From positions 21,046,783 to 21,110,782 of the forward strand of contig OZ020250.1 of NCBI GenBank assembly GCA_963971285.1: a stretch of DNA of 64,000 nucleotides, read 5' to 3'. Shown here in pieces: positions 55,701-64,000 of this stretch. Below the pieces are notes generated by a model. That model was not told the origin of the DNA, ran no database searches, and saw nothing but the letters and a program-made list of their open reading frames with translations. The translations under genes were made by a program, and so were the position numbers. The stretch comes from Astropecten irregularis (lineage: Eukaryota; Echinodermata; Asteroidea; Paxillosida; Astropectinidae). Position 1 is the first letter of the stretch; every line of letters starts with the position of its first letter.

Positions 55701-58700
55701 AGAAGCTTTCCCATGAGATCTCGCCACTTCGGACATCGAGCAGAGCTTCGAGTAAGTCTTTGCTCCAGTCGGGAAGCGGGTTTAGTATTTCGGGATAATG
55801 AGGTGGATGGTAGTGTGGAGGCTCGTGTGGGTGGTGGCCCATAGGGGGAGGAAGATCGTGCCAGTTGAAATCCTCCCATGGACTTCGGCTAGATGGAATA
55901 ATTTTACTTTTCCCATTCTCAGGAGCTGGAGGAGCATATTCACATGAACCTGCACACAAAAATAAATGATAAAAGAGAGAAACAAATCGAGGATTATTAT
56001 ATCAATTGGGTTGCAAGTTCGGCTTCTTATTCTGCGCAATTCTTGCGTATAATACAGCTGGAACCTGCCCATCAATCAAAAATAATGGATCTGAAATCAG
56101 GGTTAAGCCAAGTGTCTGACTTTTCTTGGAGGATCATTCAAAATATCTGAACAAAATGTGTTTTTCGTTCAATGGTATTTAATTCACTGTTAAAAACACT
56201 GTAGACACTTACGTCTGCATTCTGGTATTGGTCCGCTCCATTCACCGTCAATGCAGATAATCCATTTCGGTCCCACCACAACAAACCCTGGCTTGCAAGA
56301 GAAGATAACCTTGTCTCCTTCTTTGTACCTTCTCCTATGCATTCCATCAACATGGAGCCACAAAGGTGGACAGAACTTGGGTTTAGGCTTATCAGTTGGC
56401 TCTATTGTAGAGCTTGGAAAGGGAGTGGTTATTGGTGGTGGTGTAGGTGGAAATGGAGTTGTGGGCGTGTCAGTTGTTTGAGCTTCCGTTGTGGCAAACT
56501 CTTCATCTGCTTCCGTTGTGGCAACCTCTTCATCTGCTTCCGTTGTCGCATCCTCTTCATCTGCTTCCGTCGTCGCAACCTCTTCATCTGCTTCCGTTGT
56601 GAGAACCTCTTCTTCTGCTTCCGTTGTGGCAACCTCGTCTTCTGCTTCCGTTGTGGCAACCTCGTCATCTGCTTCCGTTGTGGCAACCTCGTCATCTGCT
56701 TCCGTTGTGGCAACCTCGTCATCTGCTTCTGTTGTTGCTTCCTCTTCATCTGCTTCCGTCGTCGCTTCCTCTTCATCTGCTTCCGTTGTGAGAACCTCTT
56801 CATCTGCTTCTGTCGTCGCAACCTCTTCATCTGCTTCCGTTGTGAGGACCTCTTCTTCTGCTTCCGTTGTGGCAACCTCGTCATCTGCTTCCGTTGTGAG
56901 AACCTCTTCATCTGCTTCCGTTGTGAGAACCTCTTCATCTGCTTCCGTTGTGAGAACCTCTTCATCTCCTTCCGTCGTCGCTTCCTCTTCATCTGCTTCC
57001 GTCGTCGCTTCCTCTTCATCTGCTTCCGTTGTGAGAACCTCTTCATCTGCTTCCGTCGTCGCAACCTCTTCATCTGCTTCCGTTGTGAGAACCTCTTCAT
57101 CTGCTTCCGTCGTCGCAATATCTTCATCTGCTTCCGTTGTGAAAACCTCTTCATCTGCTTCCGTCGTCGCAATCTCTTCATCTGCTTTTGTTGTGGCAAC
57201 CTCTTCGTCTGCTTCCGTTGTGAGAACCTCTTCATTTGCTTCTGTCGTTGCAGCCACATCAGCCCCATCAGTTATTGCAATTTCACTTGCCGGAGTTGTT
57301 GCTTCTTCCTCGTTCCCAGGAACAAATATTTCTATGGAACGAAACAAAAATGAAGCATAAAACAGTCACATTGCTGCATTATGGACACACGGCCACTATA
57401 GTACCCTGTTTTCTAGTTGCAAATGTAACGATCATGTCTGCATCGTTTTTCCAACTTTGTTTTACCTATGCAAGTCGGTATATCGTTACTCCATGATCCA
57501 TCGGCACACGTTATTTGTGCAGCACCAGTCAGTTCATATCCACTGGAGCAGTTGAATAAGACGACATCTGCGTGATTGTACGTCCCCATCTGGGTCCCGA
57601 ATTCTGGTGTCCCAGGATCGTCACAGTTTGCTGCCAATTGTAAGAAGACGATAGTAAACAATATGTGGAATCTTTTAAACACATTTTAGTGGTTCGGTGT
57701 TATAAATGCTGGTTTGAGAGACGTGGAGAATAAATAACATAACATGTGTTAGGATGAGCCGCTATCGGTTGAAACCATTATAAGCACATCAGGCGAAATA
57801 CCATCCAAGAGGTTTTTGTTTGGTTCGAGTATCCTCGCAGGTCATTCAGAAATACAAATATTGCTGAACCTAATTCTTGTCTTGCTATAAGAAATAAGCC
57901 CCGGTCTCTGTTTTTCTGTAAGGATTTCCGTAAAGCTTTGGTTGGAAGAAAATATTCAGCCGCGTTACCTCTGCAAACTGGAATGCTGTTAGACCAATCT
58001 CCATTGGTGCACGTGATCTGCTCTGCACCAATCAGAGTGTAGCCATCCGTACAGTTGAAGAAGACAATCTCAGCATTGCCGTAATTCCCTGTTTGGAGGC
58101 CAAATGCTGGCGTTCCGGGGTCCGTGCAGTTTGCTAAGAGAGAAAACAAAAAATTCGATGTTAATGGTTGTGCTGAAGAAATGGAATTGCAGTGAGCTAA
58201 AAATTGTTGACACAATACGGGCGATTTTAAAGAGTGCGCCACCAAGAGTTTGCAACGCGATGGCCATGTTTACAATGAAATTCACGACATTTGTCGACCC
58301 ATAGAGCTAGGAACAGTTCCTAGCTCTATGGTCGACCCAATGCGCGTCTGGAAAGGGTCGACAGATTCCGTGCACTATGATTGGCCAACGCATTGCAGAC
58401 TCTTGGTGGCGCAACATTAAGAATCGCCCGTACTAATGTGAAGGATGTAGAACATTAATTCACCAAGAAGGACGAAGTAGCCATGACGGACTAGTACGTA
58501 TTTTACCTCAGATTGCGTCTTTAATTTTTTGCCATTACCGTCTTTAGCGTCTTCGACTTTTATTTAATTAAAATTGAGATTATACACATCTTGCTCTTAA
58601 ACATGAAAACAGAACTGAATTAGTTTCTACTAATGATCTTACCTAAGCATGTTGGCAGCCCATTGCTCCACGTGCCATCATCACACGTGATTTGATTGGC

Positions 58701-61700
58701 TCCTAGGAGTTCAAAGCCAACTATGCAGGAGAATGTAACCACATCAGCGTGTCCGTACGAACCCGATTGGGCGCCCGAGTCAGGTGTGCCAGGGTCAACA
58801 CAGTTGGCTGCAAAAAATAATGATTCTTGTTAAACTCAAAATTTGAAGGTCGCTCAAGTTGTTAGATGGCAGGTTCATGTGTGGCGTATGGATCTTGTGT
58901 AATGCGTATTACCCTTCCCAATCTAGTGAGAGGTTTAACTACCAATACATTGTACATGTAATCATTATTACCATTTTTATTATTACACAATATTACAAGA
59001 CGCACGTGTACATATAGCACGTAACTTGGGTGCAACAAATGGGGGAAATCTGCGCTCCGGTTGTAACGAGGTTCCGGTTACTACGACAAAATTGTGAAAG
59101 TCCGACGGACCTCGTAATAACGGGAGTCGACTGTAATCATTATTACCATGACTTGCAACTCGAGTATTAAGATGTTTCGACTTGATAAATCACTTGGTGC
59201 ATTTGCGATTAGACCTTTTGAGTGAATGAAACATCTTGGTTCTTTGGTTTTCTTCTGGGTAAAACTATTTCCATATTTGAAGACTCTGATTATTAATCTA
59301 CACAATGACTAATCTTGAAAGACGTAATTATTAAAGGAAATTGTCCCGAAGAAGAACATTATAAGGCCAAGTACGATTATGGCTTGCATTTTGTTACAGT
59401 TGATTTTTGTAATAATTATTCATAAGGTGTTTACCAAAACAGGACGGAACGGCTTGGTCGTATACACCACTCCGACAGGTCGCGTTCCTTGCCCCGACCA
59501 GAGTGAATCCGCTATTGCATTCAAAGGACAGAGTGTCTCCATTGCCATAGGTGCCTGACTGTCTCCCATTGACTGGGATTCCCGGATCGACACAGTCAGC
59601 TGTAGACAAACAAATCAATCTGATTGTGAATCACATTTATTCATGTTTTGTCCATGTTAATTGATATGAAATCATGTAGGGGTGACTTATTACAGTTTTA
59701 CAGTCATAGTGATTCAACTCAGTGTTGTGGTTGGCGTATTTTGATGGAGAAGAACGGTAGGCCTAGTGTCGTAGGCCTTCTCATGTACCGGTAGATGTTT
59801 GTGAAAATACCAGTGGTAGTCCTATACTTCTGTCGAGAGTAAATGGCTTAGAAAATGGAGGAGCTTTATAAAAAAAAATGTTTGTTTTGGGAATTACCGT
59901 ACTTCACCAGAATGTTCAAACAAATTTTCTTCATTGTCATGCAGTGCAAACTCTTATGCTACCGCATTCTTTTACTTGCTACTTCTGGTATTCTGGCATT
60001 CGTCCATCATGATCATGGTATTGATCAAGCGGCTACAATTAATTTAATGGGTTTTGTTGACCCAGTTTCAGTCATTTTGACGCAATCTTACCTTCGCACG
60101 TAGGCACGGCATTGCTCCATGTACCAGCTGAGCAAGATATTACACTGGCTCCTACCAGACTAAATCCTCCGTTGCATGTAAACCTCAGAACACCTCCGTT
60201 GTCGTAGGAACCAGATTGAGCGCCATTAACGGGTGTTCCGGGATCGACACAGTTAGCTGAATGAAGAATGGTTATATGCATCGAGTGTTAGGATATGAAT
60301 ATTGCACTCAATCCATTTCCGTTAATTTAGAACAGATATCAAAAATGGAGCCGAAGCGGAAGCCAGAGCCGGGCCGGAGCCGAGGTTTTGGGAAGGCCCT
60401 TTGTTCAGGCATAATGTATAGGGTTTGGTGGAAGAATGACTATGTCATTTGAATAGTGCCCTCCTCACACTGTGTGCCACTTCTCATGTAGGACACGTAC
60501 AAAATTATGAGAATATCCATGACGGAAAGTTTGATAATCAGGTTGAAGAATGCTCACCAAGACATGTCGGTAAATCGCGGCTCCACGAGCCTCCCTCGCA
60601 GCTGATCACCGAAGCTCCCACAAGGTCGTACCCTGGGTCGCACTCAAAGGTGACCGTAGTTCCCATCAGATACGAAGGGGTACCAACCTGCGAACCTTGG
60701 TCTGGTGTTCCCGGATCGTTGCAGTCGGCTATAGATCCAGGAAGTATAAAGTGAATAGATCGTTAATGCGATTATATCATGACAGTGATGGGCCGCATTC
60801 AGTGCATCGATCGCTTAGTTATGTTCAAGGAGAAATGAGCAATTACTTTGTCTTCACTCGTCAATCGAAATCCAGATAAAGATCATTAAACATGTTCTTT
60901 TTGCAGCATTTGCTGTGTAAGAACTGGGAAACGTTTCATAATGATTTTTACCTGAGCATGTTGGTATTGATAATGTCCAGCTTCCATCGATGCACGTTAT
61001 GACAGGTGCTCCTACGAGACTGAAGCCTGGATCGCACGTGAAGCTTACCGTGGTGTAAGCCAGGTAGGTCGGTGTTCCTTCCTGCGTTCCATCCACTGGA
61101 ACTCCGGGGTTCCCACAGTCCACTGAAAAGTTCCGAAACGTTTGGGAATTGGTTAATACCACCGTCTCTTAGATAGTTCCAAGAAAACCCGGGATGTTAA
61201 AAAGACTTGAAACTGTTCAGGGGTCGATTTCACCAAAACTCATCGTAACTTACTATCAATCGTGGGACTCATGATACATTGCAATCCTACGTTGGATACG
61301 ATGGGTATATCCTTCGTAACTCGAGTTACGATCGATCGTAGGACTTCACTAGCTGCTACAGTCCACCTTACCTGATGCGTGATTAATGCGTCAAAGGTTT
61401 AGCACACAATGCTTAATTTGGCTGGATACGCGGAAGTTTACTCAACCAAAACTTAAGGTCATCATTTCCGTATTAAAGATAGACTCTTTGTGTTGGCCAT
61501 AAGAATTAAATATTTTAATTGGCAGAGATAAATACAAATCTGTTATTGACCAATATATAGGGATTTGTCCTGGTTACTCAAATTATCTATATAATAATCC
61601 AAAACCACAAGGGAAATTGACTGGATTGATTTTAAGTGAAAAGTGAACAAAGAAAACTTCACTGGAGCCACCTTCGGAAGTAGCTGGTTCGAATCCCGCT

Positions 61701-61977
61701 TCAGTCAATTTTCTTTGTTCACTTTTTAATGACTTCAAATTATAATTAATTAGTTCTATTTAAAGTAAACGCTGACTGCCACTGATGTAATTGGACTTAC
61801 TGACACACGTGGGCACCTCGTGACTCCAAGTCCCTGCAACACACGTGATGCTTGGTGCGCCAATCAGACTGAAGCCTGACGTGCACTGGAAGCTAACGGT
61901 GTCACCGTCGTTGAACGTACTGGTTTCCGTTGTAAGAGACAGGTTTGGCGTGGTTACAGGTGCGCTGCATGATTGAC
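43798..61977 (-). CDS. Giant sushi/mucin-like/EGF-SEA transmembrane protein
   Basis: At least 22 exons, N to C: 61801-61977, 60952-61122, 60558-60728, 60092-60256, 59435-59599, 58643-58807, 57969-58133, 57466-57630, 56213-57331, 51861-55949, 51118-51654, 50686-50805, 50433-50560, 49285-49522, 48398-48541, 47845-48009, 47325-47400, 46743-46792, 45814-46061, 45002-45157, 44694-44819, 43798-44157. They join in frame to about 2,966 residues; the signal-peptide exon is not visible. Order: CCP1-8, acidic Thr array, CCP9, W-motif repeat array with CCP10, mucin-like stalk, EGF, SEA, three EGFs, transmembrane helix, cytoplasmic tail of about 290 residues. The first exon is read open upstream to 62,047 but with GTG, not ATG, so I end it at the CGACAG acceptor. 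The EGF-SEA-EGF-EGF-TM part follows MUC13-type mucins; sushi modules suggest ligand or complement-type binding. Probable cell-surface or cilia/gut surface mucin; function inferred only from domains. No orthologue name recognised. Confidence 0.88.
44206..44355. repeat. GATTTCAC foldback family, copy 8
   Basis: TCAATTTCACCAAATTCATC to GTGAAATTGACCCAC in the last intron of the giant gene. Confidence 0.75.
44365..44600. repeat. TTGCTTAGCACAAAA family, copy 2
   Basis: CCTGGGGCCAATTTCATGGA to GTGAAATTGGCTCC, closely matching 7,780-8,030. Lies right beside foldback copy 8, whose outer bases are similar. Confidence 0.75.
45226..45475. repeat. CAGTGGCGTA-type MITE
   Basis: Starts CAGTGGCGTATCTAGG with GCCCAGGGCGCC; the far end carries GCCCCGGGCGCAGTTTTCGC and CTAGATAGG. 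The GTGGCGTA-CTAGG start is widespread in hAT-like MITEs. Right terminus imperfect. Confidence 0.55.
46096..46403. repeat. hAT-like MITE with 8-bp target duplication
   Basis: Termini CAGGCGCAGTTCTA and TAGAACCGCGCCTG are inverted repeats, flanked on both sides by AGTCAGAG (46,088-46,095 and 46,404-46,411). Interior holds repeated TCTAGCCCCCCCAAAA blocks. Eight-base duplications are a hAT hallmark. Intron of the giant gene. Confidence 0.85.
46470..46526. repeat. GGAGGGCCTGACG repeat, copy 5
   Basis: GAGTTAGGAGGACCTGACGC and GCCCTCCTAACTCC face each other around GATCCTAGCAGGATC; compact hairpin. Confidence 0.65.
46743..48541 (-). other. Three membrane-proximal EGF domains
   Basis: 48,398-48,541: DLDECAAPGTNDCSRNATC, a calcium-binding type EGF. 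47,845-48,009: CETSRDIDCSRNATC...GYSCQCLNGFVD, a sister copy sharing DCSRNATC and the SP.V..PGR.C ending. 47,325-47,400 plus 46,743-46,792: an EGF split by a phase 2 intron (FCPSSNCFNGGSC / RCPEGYTGTRC). An optional symmetric 72-bp exon may lie at 47,687-47,758. Confidence 0.85.
47040..47160 (-). repeat. tRNA-derived SINE
   Basis: On the minus strand GGGCTGGATAGCTCAGTTGG...GGTTCGAATCCC: full A and B boxes, and acceptor-like arms GGCTGGA/TTCAGTC that can pair with two G-U pairs, but no proper anticodon stem. Flanked by the CAATTTTTCTTTGTTCAC block shared by the family. Confidence 0.7.
48977..49105 (-). repeat. tRNA-derived SINE
   Basis: Minus-strand GGGTAGCTCAGCTGG and GGTTCGAATCCCGCTCCAGT, same family as the copy at 47,040, in the intron between SEA and EGF exons. 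Confidence 0.7.
49540..49690 (-). repeat. tRNA-derived SINE
   Basis: Minus-strand GGGCTGGATAGCTCAGTTGG and GGTTCGAATCCCACTCCAGT with the same flanking blocks; lies 18 bases from the SEA second exon acceptor side. Confidence 0.7.
50238..50290. repeat. GGAGGGCCTGACG repeat, copy 6
   Basis: GTAGGAGGGCCTGACGTGTA, GATCTTTCTCAAAGGC; single copy in an intron of the giant gene. Confidence 0.6.
50930..51010. repeat. CATGGTGTCNCCGCAA repeat fragment
   Basis: CTTCTCAGGACCACACACC, then TACATGGTGTCTCCGCAAGC. Related pieces at 62,080-62,145 (TTACATGGTGTCACCGCAAA) and 29,500-29,600. Confidence 0.5.
51118..51654 (-). other. Exon 11: Thr/Pro mucin-like stalk
   Basis: 179 residues rich in Thr, Pro, Glu and Gln, no Cys. 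Contains a duplicated block STTMPPAEPAESTTSQEDEE, four TTQAMEVL units (24 bp) and a TEP tripeptide run. Typical of an O-glycosylated stalk placed before EGF-SEA in membrane mucins. Confidence 0.88.
51861..55949 (-). other. Exon 10: 4,089-bp exon with about 32 W-x-x-L-F..FPDGLP motifs
   Basis: One uninterrupted exon, phase 1-1, 1,363 codons. It opens SCEYAPPAPENGK, a typical CCP start, and closes GDKIAYFCLPGYELVG...LPPMC, a typical CCP end. Between are about 32 copies of a 15-17 residue motif W-[EQDR]-x-[LM]-[FY]-x-x-[FLY]-P-[DNGS]-G-[LIVFP]-P. In the middle they pair into a 63-residue (189-bp) unit starting PWTGQVPTGFLN: ten full units and one short one (about 52,880-54,925). A tail of ESGDPSG-type ten-residue repeats follows. 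Only six Cys in the whole exon. I know no named domain with this motif. Confidence 0.9.
56213..57331 (-). other. Exon 9: 27-bp TTEADEEVA array plus CCP9
   Basis: About 28 complete and one partial nine-residue units TTEADEE-[VEI]-[ALF] (27-bp period, about 56,480-57,255), then a Thr/Pro linker (PTTPFPPTPPP) and one CCP: C..GDKVIFSCKPGFVVVG...GEWSGPIPEC. The Thr pairs suit O-glycosylation; the Glu/Asp content makes the stalk strongly acidic. Because 27 is a multiple of three and lacks stops in several frames, long false frames exist on both strands here. Confidence 0.9.
58217..58434. repeat. Foldback element with central palindrome
   Basis: Outer arms of about 50 bp (GGCGATTTTAAAGAGTGCGC... 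and its complement to 58,433). Inside is an almost perfect 31-base palindrome CATAGAGCTAGGAAC-A-GTTCCTAGCTCTATG (about 58,300-58,330). In the intron just before the CCP7 exon in transcript order. Confidence 0.7.
60335..60402. repeat. Fragment of the hexanucleotide MITE
   Basis: AAATGGAGCCGAAGCGGAAGC...GAGCCGAGGTTTTGGGAAGGCCC (outline) resembles the right end of the copy at 39,536. Single terminus only. Confidence 0.45.
61218..61350. repeat. GATTTCAC foldback family, copy 9
   Basis: AGGGGTCGATTTCACCAAAA to CGATCGATCGTAGGACTTCA; the far terminus is missing. Intron between CCP1 and CCP2. Confidence 0.75.
61607..61735 (+). repeat. SINE-like piece
   Basis: GAAATTGACTGGATTG, GTGAACAAAGAAAACTTCAC and GGTTCGAATCCCGCTTCAGT; plus-strand B box, so a folded or rearranged copy of the tRNA-derived family. 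Confidence 0.55.
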
Positions 61978-62047
61978 CTGTCGTCAAATGGTATACATGC
62001 AATAATATGGTTGTGAGGAACACAACAGAATCACTAAAGACGCACAC

Positions 62048-62145
62048 TGTTCGAAACGTCGAGAGATAATACTACCTGTTCTTCTCAGAACTGCACACTC
62101 TCACATAAGAGATTACATGGTGTCACCGCAAACCTACCTTATTTT
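62048..62145. repeat. CGAAACGTCGAGAG repeat fragment
   Basis: CTGTTCGAAACGTCGAGAGA, CTGTTCTTCTCAGAAC and TACATGGTGTCACCGCAAAC in order. It abuts the open stretch upstream of CCP1, which argues that the stretch is intronic. Confidence 0.55.
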
Positions 62146-64000
62146 ACAACTGAATCAAATATCAAAACCCAATGTCTTCTTGTCCCCTTTCTCGGCTACA
62201 ATTCAATACTTTACAACACGCAAGCTTTAGGACTTGTTTCAGGAACGCGATCAGCGATCCTGCTCCTGAAAAAGCTGCTCTGGATCGCGAAACAAACATG
62301 CCCTATGCAAACCAGCCGGCTCATCGACCTTGTTTTAACCAGATTTGACCATTGTTGTACATTGTCAAGATGTTGCTGTCGTAGGGTGGGGTTACCAAAT
62401 TATATCTCGTTATATTGGGTTATTGTTGAAAGTAGACAGACACACAAACAAACGGACAGAGTATTGAGAGATCAGAATAGGCTTGTTTTAAAAAAATGTG
62501 CTTTCGTGTGAAGAGCAGACCATAATCTTGAAGACACAGTACAGTCTCTGGCGATTTGCAACACTATAGCTTCGAATGTGTATCAATTAACATCGATACA
62601 CACAAGTGTGCATCGATGATAATTGATTGATCTTTTTGGTGGAAAGGATGGGAAACTGATAAGCAAACTTGTTGATCAGAACCCTTTTAAGGCTTTCACA
62701 TGACTGGATTACTCAGTCCGTACCTCACAGGTACGCTAATCTAAACGTCTTGGGTCCTCTTCCCTACTCAGTCAAAATGGTCTTACCCTGAAGTAAATTG
62801 CTCCGCCTCAAGTTATCATTAACTCTCTCTTTCTTTCCGATTTTTTTATAAATCCGTTTATTAACTTCTAGATAATTGTTAACTCAAAATATGATGACTT
62901 TGCAATATTATATGGTCCAGGTTAATACCATACTTTCATTTCTAAAGTGTAAACAAAATCGGCTTATAAGATAAGATAAACCTAAAAAGAAATGTCATGT
63001 TCTACAATAATTAACAGAATGCTTTAGAAATGACGTGTAATGACGCCACCAAGAATCCCCACCTTAGGACAACACTTAACATCGGCATGCACCATCGATG
63101 CCTATGCAGGTACAGGTACATACAGGTACCGTTGTTATTTCCTTGTGAGATGCCATTCATTAGGGCCCCATCTTGTGACCTTCAAAATCTCTTCTGACAA
63201 CACGACGCTATTGTTATGCATTGTCCCGGTCTTAGCACTTAAGAATGGAAAACACCGTGTCACGATGGGTAAATTTGGTCAGTATTTAGAACAAGTATTG
63301 AGTAACAGGACAGAACAACAGCACCTCGGTGTAGCGGACTCCTGTTAAAATCTTCGTATGTGTAAAAGCATTATGAGACTGTACTCTGTATGTTCTGGTT
63401 GCTTTTATGGGAGCTAGACTATAGGTTCTAATTAACAAATACCGGTTATGCTATTTACACGTCAAGCTCAACAGTTTTCTGAAGAAACACGTCATGTACC
63501 CATTTAAATTCCCTCGGTTGACGATAAATGCAGACTTAATATCAATGGAATTTTGTGTTGTTTTTGGCTGTCTCATTTGTTCCCATGCCATTTATCATTC
63601 ATGATGAAAATATAAAAATGTATGTTTATTTTGGCCGTTCTTTTACTATTAACCTAGCTTTGCCCAAAAGTATAGAACAGTGAGCTATTCCACCAGCTTT
63701 TTCCCCACATACTTCTTCTCTTTGCAACTCCCTGCTTGGTGCATGTTTCCCATTCAACCTACTGTCTAGACAGTTTTAAATGAAATATGAATTCCCATTT
63801 GTATCTCATTGAGTTTTATTCGTTGTAGCCCTTACCTATAGAGTGAGTTTTAGCCTTGTTAGGGGCAACCTTGCATACAAAGGTTCAGTGAAATCGGGAG
63901 AACCACGCATGACGCGCCAACGAAAGACGAAAAAAAAGTGTTGAAAATCAGTCGATGTACTTCGCCCAGCTTGAATTCGAGACAAGTTGTGTTTGTTAAA
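62146..64000. other. No gene recognised
   Basis: I looked on the minus strand for an ATG plus hydrophobic exon ending in phase 1 that could supply the giant gene's signal peptide and found none. The start of that gene probably lies beyond the window or in an exon too short to see. Confidence 0.5.

Larger units (their letters stand above)
57466..61977 (-). other. CCP (sushi) modules 1-8, one exon each
   Basis: Eight exons of 165-177 bp, all phase 1-1, each one complete sushi module: C-x-x-P-G-x-P, then F-x-C..GF/GY-x-L-x-G-A, C-x-x-G-x-W-S, and P-x-C. Examples: DCNDPGTP...PTC (60,558-60,728), NCVDPGTP...PTC (58,643-58,807). Modules 3 and 6 lack a usable ATG and are easily missed by frame scanning. 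CCP4 to CCP8 are most alike (NCVDPGTP...G.QSG.Y.....), pointing to tandem exon duplication. Confidence 0.9.

Noticed and set aside
56337-57360. Long plus-strand frames (Ser/Val-rich and Cys/Phe-rich) and a Lys/Gln/Arg-rich minus frame
   Set aside because: All are shadows of the 27-bp TTEADEE array. Only the minus frame ending in CCP9 joins in phase with its neighbours.
61801-62047. First exon with signal peptide at 61,978-62,047
   Set aside because: The frame begins with GTG and has no ATG, and a repeat fragment abuts it. A CGACAG acceptor at 61,978 in the right phase explains the exon better.

Overview
The window is animal nuclear DNA: intron-rich genes with GT-AG introns, about 40% GC by eye, and many short non-autonomous repeats. 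The gene content (a full ZRANB3 orthologue, a full ORC2 orthologue and a very large sushi/EGF/SEA membrane protein) together with foldback and tRNA-derived repeats suggests a marine invertebrate deuterostome (echinoderm, hemichordate or amphioxus type). That assignment is inference; nothing in the window fixes the species.

Layout. 1-6,850: no gene recognised, several inverted-repeat elements. 6,851-15,961 (+): a probable small three-exon gene, assembled here from splice sites and phase, resembling short axonemal proteins; its introns are full of repeats. 18,300-19,135: a cluster of foldback elements just upstream of ZRANB3. 19,308-32,193 (+): ZRANB3, 21 coding exons, 1,377 codons of protein, a PCNA-linked fork-remodelling translocase/nuclease. 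33,669-40,575 (+): ORC2, 12 coding exons, 575 residues, an origin recognition complex subunit. 40,576-43,797: convergent 3' ends and repeats. 43,798-61,977 (-): at least 22 exons of one giant single-pass membrane protein, about 2,966 residues visible; its signal-peptide exon was not found. 62,000-64,000: a repeat fragment and no recognised gene.

The standout is the minus-strand gene. From N to C it carries eight one-exon sushi (CCP) modules, a 27-bp acidic Thr-rich tandem array joined to a ninth sushi, a single 4,089-bp exon holding about 32 copies of an unrecognised W-x-x-[LM]-[FY]..FPDG-[LIF]-P motif flanked by pieces of a tenth sushi, a Thr/Pro mucin-like exon, then EGF-SEA-EGF-EGF-EGF-transmembrane-cytoplasmic tail. 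The SEA domain keeps the G-S-I-V-V self-cleavage motif. The membrane-proximal half has the layout of transmembrane mucins such as MUC13, with a complement-type N-terminal half added. All 22 exons join in frame, which strongly supports the model.

ZRANB3 and ORC2 lie head to tail about 1.5 kb apart; both act at replication origins or forks, but nothing shows shared regulation. Repeats include a TTAA-flanked MITE family (about 8 copies), a GGGGTCGATTTCAC foldback family (9 copies), tRNA-derived SINE-like pieces, a hAT-like MITE with an 8-bp target duplication, an element with a hexanucleotide satellite expanded in its terminal repeat, and several families with hammerhead-ribozyme-like CTGATGA...GAAA cores.
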